Source: Parvularcula sp. | GTDB taxonomy: Bacteria; Pseudomonadota; Alphaproteobacteria; Caulobacterales; Parvularculaceae | Direction of reading: 5' to 3' | Assembly: GCA_002704915.1 (NCBI GenBank) | Contig: PAIP01000027.1 | Span: 1-64,000 of the forward strand | DNA length: 64,000 nt | Part shown: positions 18,179 to 26,923 of the stretch, one piece after another | Layout: the number at the start of each line of letters is the position of its first letter | How positions within the stretch are numbered: position 1 is the first letter of the stretch | Translations under genes and position numbers: made by a program | Notes under the pieces: model-generated | Database searches by the model: none | Seen by the model: only the letters and a program-made list of their open reading frames with translations | Told to the model about the DNA's origin: nothing

Positions 18179-19261
18179 ATGATAGAGGCGGTGAGCAATA
18201 TCGGAGCGGATAGCCTCTCGCGCTTTGACGAGATCATCGATGTGCGCTCGCCTTCGGAATTCGCGACGGACCGCCTGCCCGGCGCCATCAACCTGCCCGT
18301 GCTCGATGACAGCGAACGAGCCGAGGTCGGAACCATTTATAAGCAGGAATCGCGTTTCAAGGCCCGGCGGATCGGCGCGGCCTATGTGGCGCGCAATGTC
18401 GCCCGGCATCTTGAAACTGCGCTCAGCGACCGGCCCAATGATTTTCATCCGCTGCTCTATTGCTGGCGCGGCGGCATGCGCTCCAACGCCATGGCCACCA
18501 TTTTCTCGCAAGTGGGATGGCGCTGCGGCGTTCTCGAAGGCGGCTACAAGACATGGCGACGCGCGGCGACGGCGGCGTTGCGCAACAGCGAAGACCCGTT
18601 GCCGGTCGTTCTTCTCGACGGCCAAACAGGCGTTGCAAAATCGGATATCCTGCGCGCCGCAAAAAAAGAAGGCGTCCAGATCCTCGATCTCGAAGCCCTC
18701 GCCCGTCATCGCGGCTCGGTCTTTGGCGGCTATGACAATGATCCGCAGCCGGAGCAAAAATATTTCGAAACGCTGCTTTTCGACAGGCTGCGCCAGCTTG
18801 ATTTAACGAAGCCGATCCTGGTAGAAGCAGAATCGAACCGCATCGGCCGCTGCGAGGTTCCGCAGCGCCTGTGGACTGCGATGCGCGATGCGCCGCGGAT
18901 CACGATCACGGCGCCGCTTGAGGCCCGCGCCGACTATCTGCTCACCGCCTATCCGGACATCACCGGCGACAAGGCCGCCGCGCTCGCCGCCGTCGAGCGC
19001 CTGAAACCATTTCATTCGAAAGAGACGATCGCCGAATGGTCGGCTCTTGCGGAAAACGCGCAATGGCGCGCACTCGCCGCCGATCTCATGCGCGCCCATT
19101 ACGACCCTGCCTATGAACGCAGCCGCCAGCGCGGACGCTGCGGCGCGCCGCTCGCCGCTTTCAGCCTCGATGCGCTTGACGGCGCGACATTTGAACGGGT
19201 TGCGAAGGAGATCGCATCCGCCCTATTGAGCCCGCAACCGCAAGGAAACCGCACTCTATGA
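18179..19261 (+). CDS. mnmH: tRNA 2-selenouridine synthase
   Basis: Converts 2-thiouridine at the tRNA wobble position to 2-selenouridine with selenophosphate. 360 aa. The N-terminal rhodanese domain has IIDVRSPSEF and the active-site YCWRGGMRS with Cys95; the C-terminal P-loop domain begins near residue 145. The P-loop reads GQTGVAKS (148-155), with Ala153 where Walker A normally has Gly. It is divergent from selD, so the selenium donor and its user are paired. It overlaps the downstream SDR gene by 4 bp (ATGA). Some lineages call the gene selU or ybbB. Confidence 0.93.
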   Translation: MIEAVSNIGADSLSRFDEIIDVRSPSEFATDRLPGAINLPVLDDSERAEVGTIYKQESRFKARRIGAAYVARNVARHLETALSDRPNDFHPLLYCWRGGMRSNAMATIFSQVGWRCGVLEGGYKTWRRAATAALRNSEDPLPVVLLDGQTGVAKSDILRAAKKEGVQILDLEALARHRGSVFGGYDNDPQPEQKYFETLLFDRLRQLDLTKPILVEAESNRIGRCEVPQRLWTAMRDAPRITITAPLEARADYLLTAYPDITGDKAAALAAVERLKPFHSKETIAEWSALAENAQWRALAADLMRAHYDPAYERSRQRGRCGAPLAAFSLDALDGATFERVAKEIASALLSPQPQGNRTL

Positions 19262-19986
19262 CCCAGCCCGACCTTTCCGGCAAAACCGCGCTCGTCACCG
19301 GCGCCTCCCGCGGCATCGGCCGGTCCATCGCTCTCGGACTGGCGAAATCGGGCGCGCATGTGCTGGCGCTGGCGCGCACGGCCGGCGCGCTTGAGGAGCT
19401 CGACGACGAAATCAAGGCGGCGGGCGGTAAGGCGTCGCTGATCCCTATGGATCTCGTCGAGGGAGACGGCATCGAGCGCCTTGCCGGCGCGTTGACCGAA
19501 CGTTTTCCGGCGCTCGATATTCTGGTGCTCAACGCCGGGTCGTTGGGCGAGCTGGCGCCATTGCCCGATATCGATCCGAAAGTCTGGAAGCATACGCTGG
19601 ATCTTAATGTTACGGCCAACTGGCGGCTCATCCGCGCGCTCGATCCGCTGCTCAGAAAATCTGCCGATGCACGGGTGATCGGCCTGTCGTCCCGTGTCGG
19701 CGGCGAAGCCGCGAAAGCCTTCTGGGGAACCTACGCCGTCACCAAGGCGGCGTTCGACATAGTGCTGAAGACCTATGCGGAGGAAATGGAAAAGACGCCG
19801 GTGCAGGTGTCGATCATCAGCCCGGGTCCCATGCGCACGGACATGCGCAAGCTCGCCATGCCCGGGGAAGATCCGGCGACCCTGCCGCATCCGGACAAAT
19901 TGCTGCCGCTTGTCTATCACTTGCTGACGCGCGAAGAGCGAGAGCCTTTGCGCATTTCCTTCAAGGAGTGGAACGGCGGAGCGTAA
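19258..19986 (+). CDS. SDR-family oxidoreductase
   Basis: 242-aa classical short-chain dehydrogenase/reductase. NAD(P) binding at TGASRGIG (14-21), NAG at 92-94, and catalytic Ser145, Tyr159 and Lys163 (YAVTK). Translation is coupled to mnmH by an ATGA overlap, so it is cotranscribed with a tRNA modification gene without an obvious functional link. Parts resemble the YciK type of SDR that often sits among housekeeping genes. The substrate is unknown. Confidence 0.85.
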   Translation: MTQPDLSGKTALVTGASRGIGRSIALGLAKSGAHVLALARTAGALEELDDEIKAAGGKASLIPMDLVEGDGIERLAGALTERFPALDILVLNAGSLGELAPLPDIDPKVWKHTLDLNVTANWRLIRALDPLLRKSADARVIGLSSRVGGEAAKAFWGTYAVTKAAFDIVLKTYAEEMEKTPVQVSIISPGPMRTDMRKLAMPGEDPATLPHPDKLLPLVYHLLTREEREPLRISFKEWNGGA

Positions 19987-19990
19987 ATAA

Positions 19991-20091
19991 CGCCTTCAAT
20001 CCTTCTAGACGCAAAAAATTTCTTCATCCTGAGGGACGCCGAGGCGTCGTCTCAAAGGGCTAAGAAATTTTTGCTCCTCAGGATGAAGGCG
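19991..20091. repeat. Intergenic palindromic repeat, family B copy 1
   Basis: About 100 bp between convergent genes. The ends pair (CGCCTTCA... with ...GATGAAGGCG), and an internal perfect 11-bp stem forms from AAAAATTTCTT and AAGAAATTTTT. CTTCATCCTGAGG-like segments repeat inside. It probably serves as a terminator for both genes. A related copy is at 52143-52238. Confidence 0.7.
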
Positions 20092-20093
20092 GC

Positions 20094-21473
20094 CTAATGG
20101 CGCTTCTTTTCCTTCGCGTAAGGATTATCCGGCTTTTTCAGGATCAGCCGGATCGGCACAGCCTTGATGTCGAAGGCGTCGCGAATGCCGTTTACGAGAT
20201 AACGCTTATAGGAAGTGGGCAAATCTTCAGCTCGCGTGCATTGCGCCACGAAGGTCGGCGGCCGTGTTTTCGTCTGGGCGATATAGCGCAGCTTGATGCG
20301 CTGGCCGGAAACCGCAGGCGGCGCGTGGCGATGCACCGCTTCCTGCAGCCAGTCATTGAGCTCTGACGTTTTCACGCGCGCATTCCAGTCAATATAGACC
20401 TTCACCACCGCCGGCATGAGGCGATTGACGCCGGCGCCGGTTAGCGCGGAAAAGGGCGTAATCGGAATGCCCGGCGCCTGGGGCAGAAGCCGCTCCGCCA
20501 TTTCGCGGATTTCGCCCATCTTCTCGTCCTTGTCCTCGATCAGGTCCCACTTGTTGACGGCGATGACGAGCGCGCGGCCTTCGCGCAGGGCGAGATCGGC
20601 GATCTGCAGGTCCTGTTTATCGAAGGGATGCTCCGCATCGAGCAGCAACACCGCCACCTCGGCGAATTTGATGGCGCGCAATGCGTCGGCGACGGAAAGC
20701 TTTTCGAGCTTCGACTGGACTTTCGCCTTTTTGCGCATCCCTGCAGTGTCAAAGAGCTTCACCGGCCAGTCGCGTTCCTTGCCGCGCCACGTCCATTCAA
20801 CGGAAATGGAGTCGCGTGTGATGCCGGCCTCAGGTCCGGTCAGCAGCCGGTTGTCGCCGATGAGTTTGTTGACGAGCGTCGACTTGCCGGCATTCGGCCG
20901 CCCGATAATTGCAACGCGCAACGGCTTTAAGGGATTGTCCCACTCTGTCTCTTCGTCGAGCTCTTCCTCATCCTGCATTTCGGCAAGAAACGGCTCGAGC
21001 GCATTGTAAAGCTCGCCCATGCCCTCGCCATGTTCGGCGGAGATCGCGATGGGCTCGCCGACGCCGAGTTCATAGGCGTCATAATACCCCGCCTCGCCTG
21101 CGTTTCCCTCGGCCTTGTTGGCGAGCAGGATCACCGGCTTGCCGCTGGCGCGCAAAAGTGAGGCGAAGGTGCGGTCGAGCGGCGTCACGCCCGCGCGCGC
21201 GTCGACAAGAAAGAGGCAGGCTGCGGCTTCGGCGACCGCGGCGTCGGTCTGTTTGCGCATCCGGCCTTCGAGCGCGGCCTCCGGCGCTTCTTCAAGGCCA
21301 GGCGTATCGACAACGGTGAAGGACAAGTCGCCGAGCTTTGCTTCGCCCTCGCGACGGTCGCGCGTCACGCCCGGCGTGTCGTCAACGAGCGCGAGGCGCT
21401 TGCCGACGAGCCGGTTGAACAAGGTGGACTTGCCTACATTGGGACGGCCGACAAGAGCGATTTTTACCGGCAT
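20094..21473 (-). CDS. der: Ribosome-associated GTPase Der (EngA)
   Basis: Essential GTPase for assembly of the 50S subunit. 459 aa with two tandem GTPase domains: the first P-loop GRPNVGKS at residues 8-15 with DTPG, and a second GRPNAGKS near residue 195 with DTAG and NKWD. A KH-like C-terminal domain and a basic tail (KEKKRH) follow. It is the last gene of yfgM-bamB-der, 27 bp after bamB, an order seen in many proteobacteria. Confidence 0.97.
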   Translation of the reverse strand: MPVKIALVGRPNVGKSTLFNRLVGKRLALVDDTPGVTRDRREGEAKLGDLSFTVVDTPGLEEAPEAALEGRMRKQTDAAVAEAAACLFLVDARAGVTPLDRTFASLLRASGKPVILLANKAEGNAGEAGYYDAYELGVGEPIAISAEHGEGMGELYNALEPFLAEMQDEEELDEETEWDNPLKPLRVAIIGRPNAGKSTLVNKLIGDNRLLTGPEAGITRDSISVEWTWRGKERDWPVKLFDTAGMRKKAKVQSKLEKLSVADALRAIKFAEVAVLLLDAEHPFDKQDLQIADLALREGRALVIAVNKWDLIEDKDEKMGEIREMAERLLPQAPGIPITPFSALTGAGVNRLMPAVVKVYIDWNARVKTSELNDWLQEAVHRHAPPAVSGQRIKLRYIAQTKTRPPTFVAQCTRAEDLPTSYKRYLVNGIRDAFDIKAVPIRLILKKPDNPYAKEKKRH

Positions 21474-21500
21474 GTCCTTTCGCCAAGCCGCGCAGGCGCC

Positions 21501-22892
21501 TTAGCGCATGGCGATCAGCTTGCCCTCTTCGGTCAGAATAAAGATGCGCTCTCCCGCGACCACAGGCGACACGACCGAGCTGCCGTCAATGTCCTCGGTG
21601 AGTTGCACTTCGCCGGTTTCCGGCGCCACCTTGACGATCTCGCCTTCGCTGGAAACGAGCAGCAAGCTGCCACCCGCGAGAACGGGCCCCGCCCAGGTGA
21701 TGCGGCCCTTTTTCTTCTTCTCGTTTTTATAACGGCGGAGCTGCGTCACCCACACAATAGCTCCGTCATTGCGCGAGACGCAGACGAGTTCGCCGTCGAC
21801 GGAGACGAGATAAATGTAGTCGCCTGCAACCCATGGCATTTGCAGGGAAGCGATGGACGCCTCCCAGACCGGACGGCCAGTGCGAATATCCACCGCCGAG
21901 AAGCGCCCGCCATGGCTCACAACATAGACAAGCCCGCGGTCGATGACCGGGCTGCCGGCGATATCGTTCAAGGTCGCTAGCGATGTCAGCCGCGACTGGC
22001 GCGCCAGAGTCATGTCCCAGACCGAGCGGCCTGAATCAGCCAGAAACGCCACAAGCTCCCCGGAGGAAAACGGCGCCACCACAAGGTCTCCGGCCGCCGC
22101 CGGGCTCGATGAGGAAAGAAAACGCGCGGCTTCCTCAAATGACTGGAAGGTCCAGTCCTTTTCGCCGGTTTCCTGATTGAGCGCGAGAAATTCATTGGTG
22201 TTGGTCGAAAGATAAACCCGCCCGCGATAGGCTGTCGGCGGAGTGCGCGCCGGCGCGTCCGTTTGCACACGCCACAACTCATCGCCCGATTGCGCATCGA
22301 GCGCCGCGACAAATCCGAAACCGGACGTCACAAACAGGCGTCCGTTTTCGAAAGCGACGCCGCCGCCAAAACCGATTTCCGCCGGATCCGGACCGCGGAA
22401 AAGCTCGCGAATACGGAAACGCTCGTCGATTTCGGGCGCCAGTTCCTTGCGCCAGATCAGCTCGCCCGTCTCCGCGTCGAAAGAGGACACTTTGGTTTCC
22501 GCATCCAGAACGAAAACCCGGTTGTCTATGACAATCGGCGGCGAGGTCAGTCGCGCGCGGCGCGCGGACGCATCGCCCACATCGGCTTTCCAGAGTGTTT
22601 CGAATTCAAGGGGCACGCTCAAATGGTGCAGCGTGTGGTCCGCTTCTCCGCCCGGCTGAGTCCAGGAGGCGTTCACATAGGATGGCGGGATGTCGATGGT
22701 CGAGCCCGCATATCGCGGATCGGCTTTGAGCTCCTGGTCCAGCGCCAGAATGGAGATGCGCTCGTCTTCGTCTTCCGCTGTCTCGTCATCGTCGTCGCCG
22801 CCGCCAATGCCGAGCGTGCCGCAGGCGGAAATCAGCGCAAAGCCCGACGCCAGAAGCAGCGTGCGCCAGAAAGAAAGCGTGGGAAAATTCAT
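21501..22892 (-). CDS. bamB: Outer-membrane assembly lipoprotein BamB
   Basis: Beta-propeller subunit of the BAM complex that inserts outer-membrane proteins. 463 aa. A lipoprotein signal ends at LISAC, followed by an acidic linker (GGGDDDDETAEDEDE) and repeated PQQ-like blades such as VFVLDAETKVSSFDAETGELIWR and LFVTSGFGFVAALDAQSGDELWR. It lies 3 bp after the yfgM-like gene and before der. The family call is secure from blades, lipobox and gene order. Confidence 0.92.
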   Translation of the reverse strand: MNFPTLSFWRTLLLASGFALISACGTLGIGGGDDDDETAEDEDERISILALDQELKADPRYAGSTIDIPPSYVNASWTQPGGEADHTLHHLSVPLEFETLWKADVGDASARRARLTSPPIVIDNRVFVLDAETKVSSFDAETGELIWRKELAPEIDERFRIRELFRGPDPAEIGFGGGVAFENGRLFVTSGFGFVAALDAQSGDELWRVQTDAPARTPPTAYRGRVYLSTNTNEFLALNQETGEKDWTFQSFEEAARFLSSSSPAAAGDLVVAPFSSGELVAFLADSGRSVWDMTLARQSRLTSLATLNDIAGSPVIDRGLVYVVSHGGRFSAVDIRTGRPVWEASIASLQMPWVAGDYIYLVSVDGELVCVSRNDGAIVWVTQLRRYKNEKKKKGRITWAGPVLAGGSLLLVSSEGEIVKVAPETGEVQLTEDIDGSSVVSPVVAGERIFILTEEGKLIAMR

Positions 22893-22895
22893 GTT

Positions 22896-23786
22896 TTACT
22901 CTTCGTGATCGTGGCCGTCATGGCCGTCTTCAGCGCTTGCATCCCCAATCATTTCGTCAGAAGGCATCTCTTCAGAGGGCGTCTCATCGGAAGGCGCATT
23001 GTCTTCCGTGGCCGCTTCTTCCCCGTTTCCGGCGCCCTCGCCCGTCTCCTCCGCCGGTCCGGCGTCCTGCGCGGCGTCGAGCCCCAGGGACCGAACCACA
23101 TCATCCACTTTAAGTTCGCCGGAAATATTGACGCCAGCGCGGCCGGCTTCGGCGAGAGCTGCGAATTCCTCGGCGCGGTCACGCACGCCCGAAGGCGTTT
23201 CCAGGTCCATCGACAAGGCGTTGAATGTCGCAAAGGCGCTTTCGTAATCCTTGGCGCTCAACGAGGCGACGCCGAGCATCTCCCGTGCATAAAAACTGAA
23301 CGGACCTCCTGACTCGGCAATGTCGCTGACATCGCCCATCACCGCGTCGCGTCCGTCAGCAAGCGCAAGATAGCCCGCACGAAGGCTCGCCAGTTCGCGG
23401 ATGCGTTTAGGCGCATTGCCGGAAGCGACACCGCGATAAATCTCCAGGGCTTTCAGACGCTCTCCGCCCGCCGCATAGGAACTCGCTTCCTGCAGGGATG
23501 CGAGCGCCGCATAGCCGCCGCTTTCTTCCGCGACGGCCTCAAGCGCGGCGCGTCCGGCCTCCCGATCCTCTTCCAGAAGCTCGAGCGCATTGCGATATTC
23601 GAGCGCCTGCTCCATCGCCTGTTCAGTTCGCATGTGGTTCCAGAGCTGCCAGCCGGCGACGCCGGCGACAATGACCACTGCTGCGCCGATAAGAGCGGGC
23701 CCGTGCTGGCGGAAGAAGTTCCAGGTGCGATCTTCTTCAAGCGCCTGATCGACTTCTTTCAGGATTACGCTGTCTTCGTTGGCCAC
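22896..23786 (-). CDS. YfgM-like tetratricopeptide membrane protein
   Basis: 296 aa. A short cytoplasmic N-terminus (EVDQALEEDRTWNFFRQHG), one membrane helix at about 33-52 (ALIGAAVVIVAGVAGWQLW), then a periplasmic helical repeat domain. YfgM is an ancillary SecYEG partner linked to periplasmic chaperones, and here it precedes bamB as in other proteobacteria. Unusual is a strongly acidic C-terminal extension of about 60 residues ending in DGHDGHDHEE, which could bind divalent metal. Upstream, 285 bp (23787-24071) hold its promoter region and one small hairpin. Confidence 0.82.
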   Translation of the reverse strand: MANEDSVILKEVDQALEEDRTWNFFRQHGPALIGAAVVIVAGVAGWQLWNHMRTEQAMEQALEYRNALELLEEDREAGRAALEAVAEESGGYAALASLQEASSYAAGGERLKALEIYRGVASGNAPKRIRELASLRAGYLALADGRDAVMGDVSDIAESGGPFSFYAREMLGVASLSAKDYESAFATFNALSMDLETPSGVRDRAEEFAALAEAGRAGVNISGELKVDDVVRSLGLDAAQDAGPAEETGEGAGNGEEAATEDNAPSDETPSEEMPSDEMIGDASAEDGHDGHDHEE

Positions 23787-24014
23787 TTTCGATTTCCTGC
23801 CCTTGTCAGCCCCTTGTCCCGCGCCAAAGCCGCAAAAAGGCCGCGCAGTTCCCGCCGGGCGGGCCTGCCGCCCCCGGAGAGAGCGCCGGTTCTAACGGCC
23901 TTTGAAGCCAGTGGCAACGCGGGCGAGGCAAGGCGTTCAAGGCCTGCGCCAGAAAACCCTCAGGACGCTTTTGACAGGGTGAATATGGCCCTTTTAGGTT
24001 TCAGGCCAATCCCC

Positions 24015-24030
24015 CTCCCGCTGGCGGGAG
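24015..24030. repeat. Short GC hairpin (family C)
   Basis: CTCCCGC and GCGGGAG around a 2-nt loop. The same CTCCCGC/GCGGGAG core recurs in the larger palindrome at 45253-45278. It stands in the gap between the yfgM-like gene and the aminotransferase gene. Confidence 0.6.
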
Positions 24031-24071
24031 AAGGAGAATTTTGTTCCAGGTAAAAAAATGCTACAGGCCTT

Positions 24072-25418
24072 TTAAGCTACGGCCCGCAATCCCTTTCTGA
24101 AGGCCTCGACCGTCTCATCGATTTCCGCGCGGCCCATGGTCAGAATCGGCGCGATGGCGAGATGGTCGCCATTGGCGCGGATGGCGACGCCATTCTCATA
24201 GGTCTTCAAAAAGACCTCGCCGCCACGCGCGCCGGACGCCCCGTCGCGGGAGGCCACGGTCACGCCCGCCGCCAGCCCCACATTGCGGATGTCGGTCACG
24301 TTGGGCTCGCCTTTCAGGGAATGAACCGCCTCCTCGAAATAAGGCGCGAGCTCCCTCGCCCGGTCATAGACGTCCTCCTCCGCAATTGCCTGTTGCGTCG
24401 CAAGCGCCGCCGCCGCGGCCAGCGGATGGCCGGAATAGGTGTAGCCGTGAAAGAATTCGACGCCGGTCGGCATCTCGTCCATGAACGTGTCGTAAATTTC
24501 TTTACGCACGATGGCGGCCCCCATAGGGACCGCGCCGTTATTGATGCCCTTGGCCATGGTGACAATGTCTGGCTCGACACCGTAATGGGTCACCGCATTC
24601 GCCGCGCCCATCCGCCCGAAGCCGGAGATCACTTCATCGACAATGAGAAGGATGCCGTGCTTCTTCGTCACTTCGCGCAGGCGTTTCAGATATTTTTTCG
24701 GCGGAACGAAGACGCCGCCGGACCCTGCGAAAGGTTCGACAATGACGGCGGCGATAGTCGATGCATCGTGAAGCGCGATGATCCCTTCAAGCTCCTTCAT
24801 GAAGGGTTCCACATCGATATCCGGCTCGCCGCGACTGAAAGCCTGCGTCGCCATATCGTAGGGAAAGGTCAGATGATCGACGCCCGGCAGAAGGCTGCCG
24901 AAAAATTTCCGGTTGTTGACCATGCCGCCGACAGAAATGCCGCCAAAGCCGACGCCGTGATAGCCATTGACCCGGCCGATCAGACGCGTGCGCGTCCCCT
25001 CGCCCTTGAGGCGATGATAGGCGATGGCGATTTTAAGCGCGGTGTCCGCCGCTTCCGACCCGGAATTGACGAAAAACACATTGTCGAGATCGCCGGGAAA
25101 CTGTGCGGAGATGACATTCGCCAGTTCAAAAATTTTCGGATGTCCGAAATTAAACGCGCTGGAATAATCGAGCTCGTCGATCTGCGCCTTCATGGCGTCG
25201 ACTATTTTCGGATGGCGATGACCGAGATTGCAGCACCACAGCCCCGAAAAGGCGTCGAGTATCTTCCGCCCGTCGCTGGTGTGGTAATGAAAGCCGTCCG
25301 CCCGCTCATAAAGACGCGGGGCCGCCTTGAACGCCTTGTTGGGCGTAAAGGGCATCCAGTAGGATTTCAGCCAGTCATTCTCAATCGTGCTTTGGCCGGG
25401 TTGCGTATCGCTTGCCAT
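24072..25418 (-). CDS. Class III aminotransferase (beta-alanine:pyruvate type, BauA-like)
   Basis: PLP enzyme of 448 aa that transfers an omega-amino group to an oxoacid. The start region (YWMPFTPNKAFKAAPRLYERADGFHYHTSDGRKILD, residues about 19-54) resembles BauA/omega-amino acid:pyruvate transaminases. The PLP lysine is in TMAKGINNGAVPMGA, and IVDEVISGFGRMG holds the cofactor Asp. It is the last of three genes (membrane protein, aldehyde dehydrogenase, this), 2 bp after the dehydrogenase. In a polyamine pathway it would handle beta-alanine. Other omega-amino acids are possible. Confidence 0.85.
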   Translation of the reverse strand: MASDTQPGQSTIENDWLKSYWMPFTPNKAFKAAPRLYERADGFHYHTSDGRKILDAFSGLWCCNLGHRHPKIVDAMKAQIDELDYSSAFNFGHPKIFELANVISAQFPGDLDNVFFVNSGSEAADTALKIAIAYHRLKGEGTRTRLIGRVNGYHGVGFGGISVGGMVNNRKFFGSLLPGVDHLTFPYDMATQAFSRGEPDIDVEPFMKELEGIIALHDASTIAAVIVEPFAGSGGVFVPPKKYLKRLREVTKKHGILLIVDEVISGFGRMGAANAVTHYGVEPDIVTMAKGINNGAVPMGAAIVRKEIYDTFMDEMPTGVEFFHGYTYSGHPLAAAAALATQQAIAEEDVYDRARELAPYFEEAVHSLKGEPNVTDIRNVGLAAGVTVASRDGASGARGGEVFLKTYENGVAIRANGDHLAIAPILTMGRAEIDETVEAFRKGLRAVA

Positions 25419-25420
25419 TT

Positions 25421-26914
25421 CTATTTCCGCAGTTCGATCCAGATGGTCTTGAGTTCGGTGTATTTATCGAGCGCATGAAGGGAACGGTCGCGGCCGAATC
25501 CCGATTGTTTGAACCCGCCAAAGGGCGTGGTGATGTCGCTGCCGTCCCAGCAATTGACCCAAACATTGCCGGCGCGAAGGGTTCGCGCGGCGCGGTGCGC
25601 CTTGTCGATGTCGGCGGTCCAGATGCCGGCGGCCAATCCGTAAATCGTGTCATTGCCGATCCGCATCGCCTCGTCGAAATCGTCGAAACCGATGGCGGAA
25701 ATGACCGGCCCGAAGATTTCCTCCCGGGCGATGGTCATCGTGTTGTCGACGCCGTCGAAGATCGTCGGGGCGACATAAAAGCCACCGCTTTGGCCGAGCG
25801 CGCGCTCGCCGCCGCAGACGAGTTTTGCGCCTTCGGCCTCGCCCTTGTTTATATAGGAGAGGACGGAGTTCATCTGCGTCTCGTCAACAAGCGCGCCGAA
25901 CGCCGTCTCGGGATCGAGCGGATCGCCGGGCTTTAAATCCTTTGCAATCGCCGCGACTTTTTCGAGGAAATCTTTCTTGATGGAGTTCTGCACGAGAAGC
26001 CGCGTCCCCGCCGTGCAGACCTGGCCCTGATCGTAAAAGACGGCCCACGCCGCGGCCTGCGCCGCGGCATCGAAATCGGGGCAGTCCTCCATCACGATCT
26101 GCGGGCTCTTGCCGCCGCACTCCAAGGCGACGCGTTTCAGATTGCTCTGCGCGGCGTAACCCATGATGAGCTTGCCCACCGCGGTCGAGCCGGTGAACAC
26201 GATCGCATCCACATCCATATGCAGCGCAAGCGCCTTGCCGGCTTTTTCGCCAAGCCCCGGAACCACGTTGAGCACGCCTTCGGGAAGTCCCGCTTCGAGG
26301 GCAAGCTCCGCAGTCCGCAGCATGGTGAGGCTCGCCTGCTCCGCCGGTTTGACGACCAGACTGTTGCCGGTTGCGAGCGCCGGGGCGAATTTCCACGACG
26401 CCATCAGGAGCGGGAAGTTCCAGGGCACGACAGCGCCGACCACGCCCATGGGTTCGCGCACGATCATGGAGACGGCGTTCTCCGGACTGGGGCCCAGCTC
26501 GTCATTCACCTTGTCGATGGCTTCGGCGTAATAGCGGATCGCCTGCGCAACGAGCGGAATATCCGCAGCTTTCGTATGCGACAGAGGCTTGCCCATATCG
26601 AGGGTTTCAAGCAGCGCCAGCTCTTCGGCGTTGTCTTCAATTTTCTGCGCGAAGCGAAGCATGACATCGCGCTTTTGCCGCGGCGCCAGCTTGCGCCAAT
26701 GCCCAGCCTCAAAACTGGCGCGCGCCGCAGCGACAGCGTCATCGATATCGTTTTCGTCGCAGGCGCTGATCTGCGCCAGCTCGCTGCCGTCGATGGGCGT
26801 CACGCAAGGCATTGTCGCGCCGCTTATCGCCGGACGGAACGCGCCATTAATAAAGGCGCCGGTTCGAATGGCGACGCGCTCCCTCGCTCGGGCCACGTTA
26901 TCTGAAAATGACAT
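25421..26914 (-). CDS. Aldehyde dehydrogenase (PuuC/PauC-like)
   Basis: 497 aa, NAD(P)-dependent. Motifs: VPWNFPLLMASWKFAPALATGN, the general base in ALECGGKSPQ, and the catalytic cysteine in YDQGQVCTAGTRL. The sequence is of the gamma-glutamyl-gamma-aminobutyraldehyde/aminoaldehyde type (PuuC or PauC), which oxidises aldehydes released from polyamines. It lies 9 bp after an unknown membrane protein and 2 bp before a beta-alanine-type aminotransferase, so it is cotranscribed with both. The substrate is inferred from family and island context. Confidence 0.87.
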   Translation of the reverse strand: MSFSDNVARARERVAIRTGAFINGAFRPAISGATMPCVTPIDGSELAQISACDENDIDDAVAAARASFEAGHWRKLAPRQKRDVMLRFAQKIEDNAEELALLETLDMGKPLSHTKAADIPLVAQAIRYYAEAIDKVNDELGPSPENAVSMIVREPMGVVGAVVPWNFPLLMASWKFAPALATGNSLVVKPAEQASLTMLRTAELALEAGLPEGVLNVVPGLGEKAGKALALHMDVDAIVFTGSTAVGKLIMGYAAQSNLKRVALECGGKSPQIVMEDCPDFDAAAQAAAWAVFYDQGQVCTAGTRLLVQNSIKKDFLEKVAAIAKDLKPGDPLDPETAFGALVDETQMNSVLSYINKGEAEGAKLVCGGERALGQSGGFYVAPTIFDGVDNTMTIAREEIFGPVISAIGFDDFDEAMRIGNDTIYGLAAGIWTADIDKAHRAARTLRAGNVWVNCWDGSDITTPFGGFKQSGFGRDRSLHALDKYTELKTIWIELRK

Positions 26915-26923
26915 AAAAGCTCT

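Noticed and set aside
23971-24030. Plus-strand TTGACA-18-TAGGTT followed by a hairpin, considered as a small RNA
   Set aside because: The product would be about 30 nt, the -10 is poor, and it points into the 3' end of a gene on the other strand.
24162-25478. 438-aa plus-strand open frame
   Set aside because: Antisense shadow of the class III aminotransferase.
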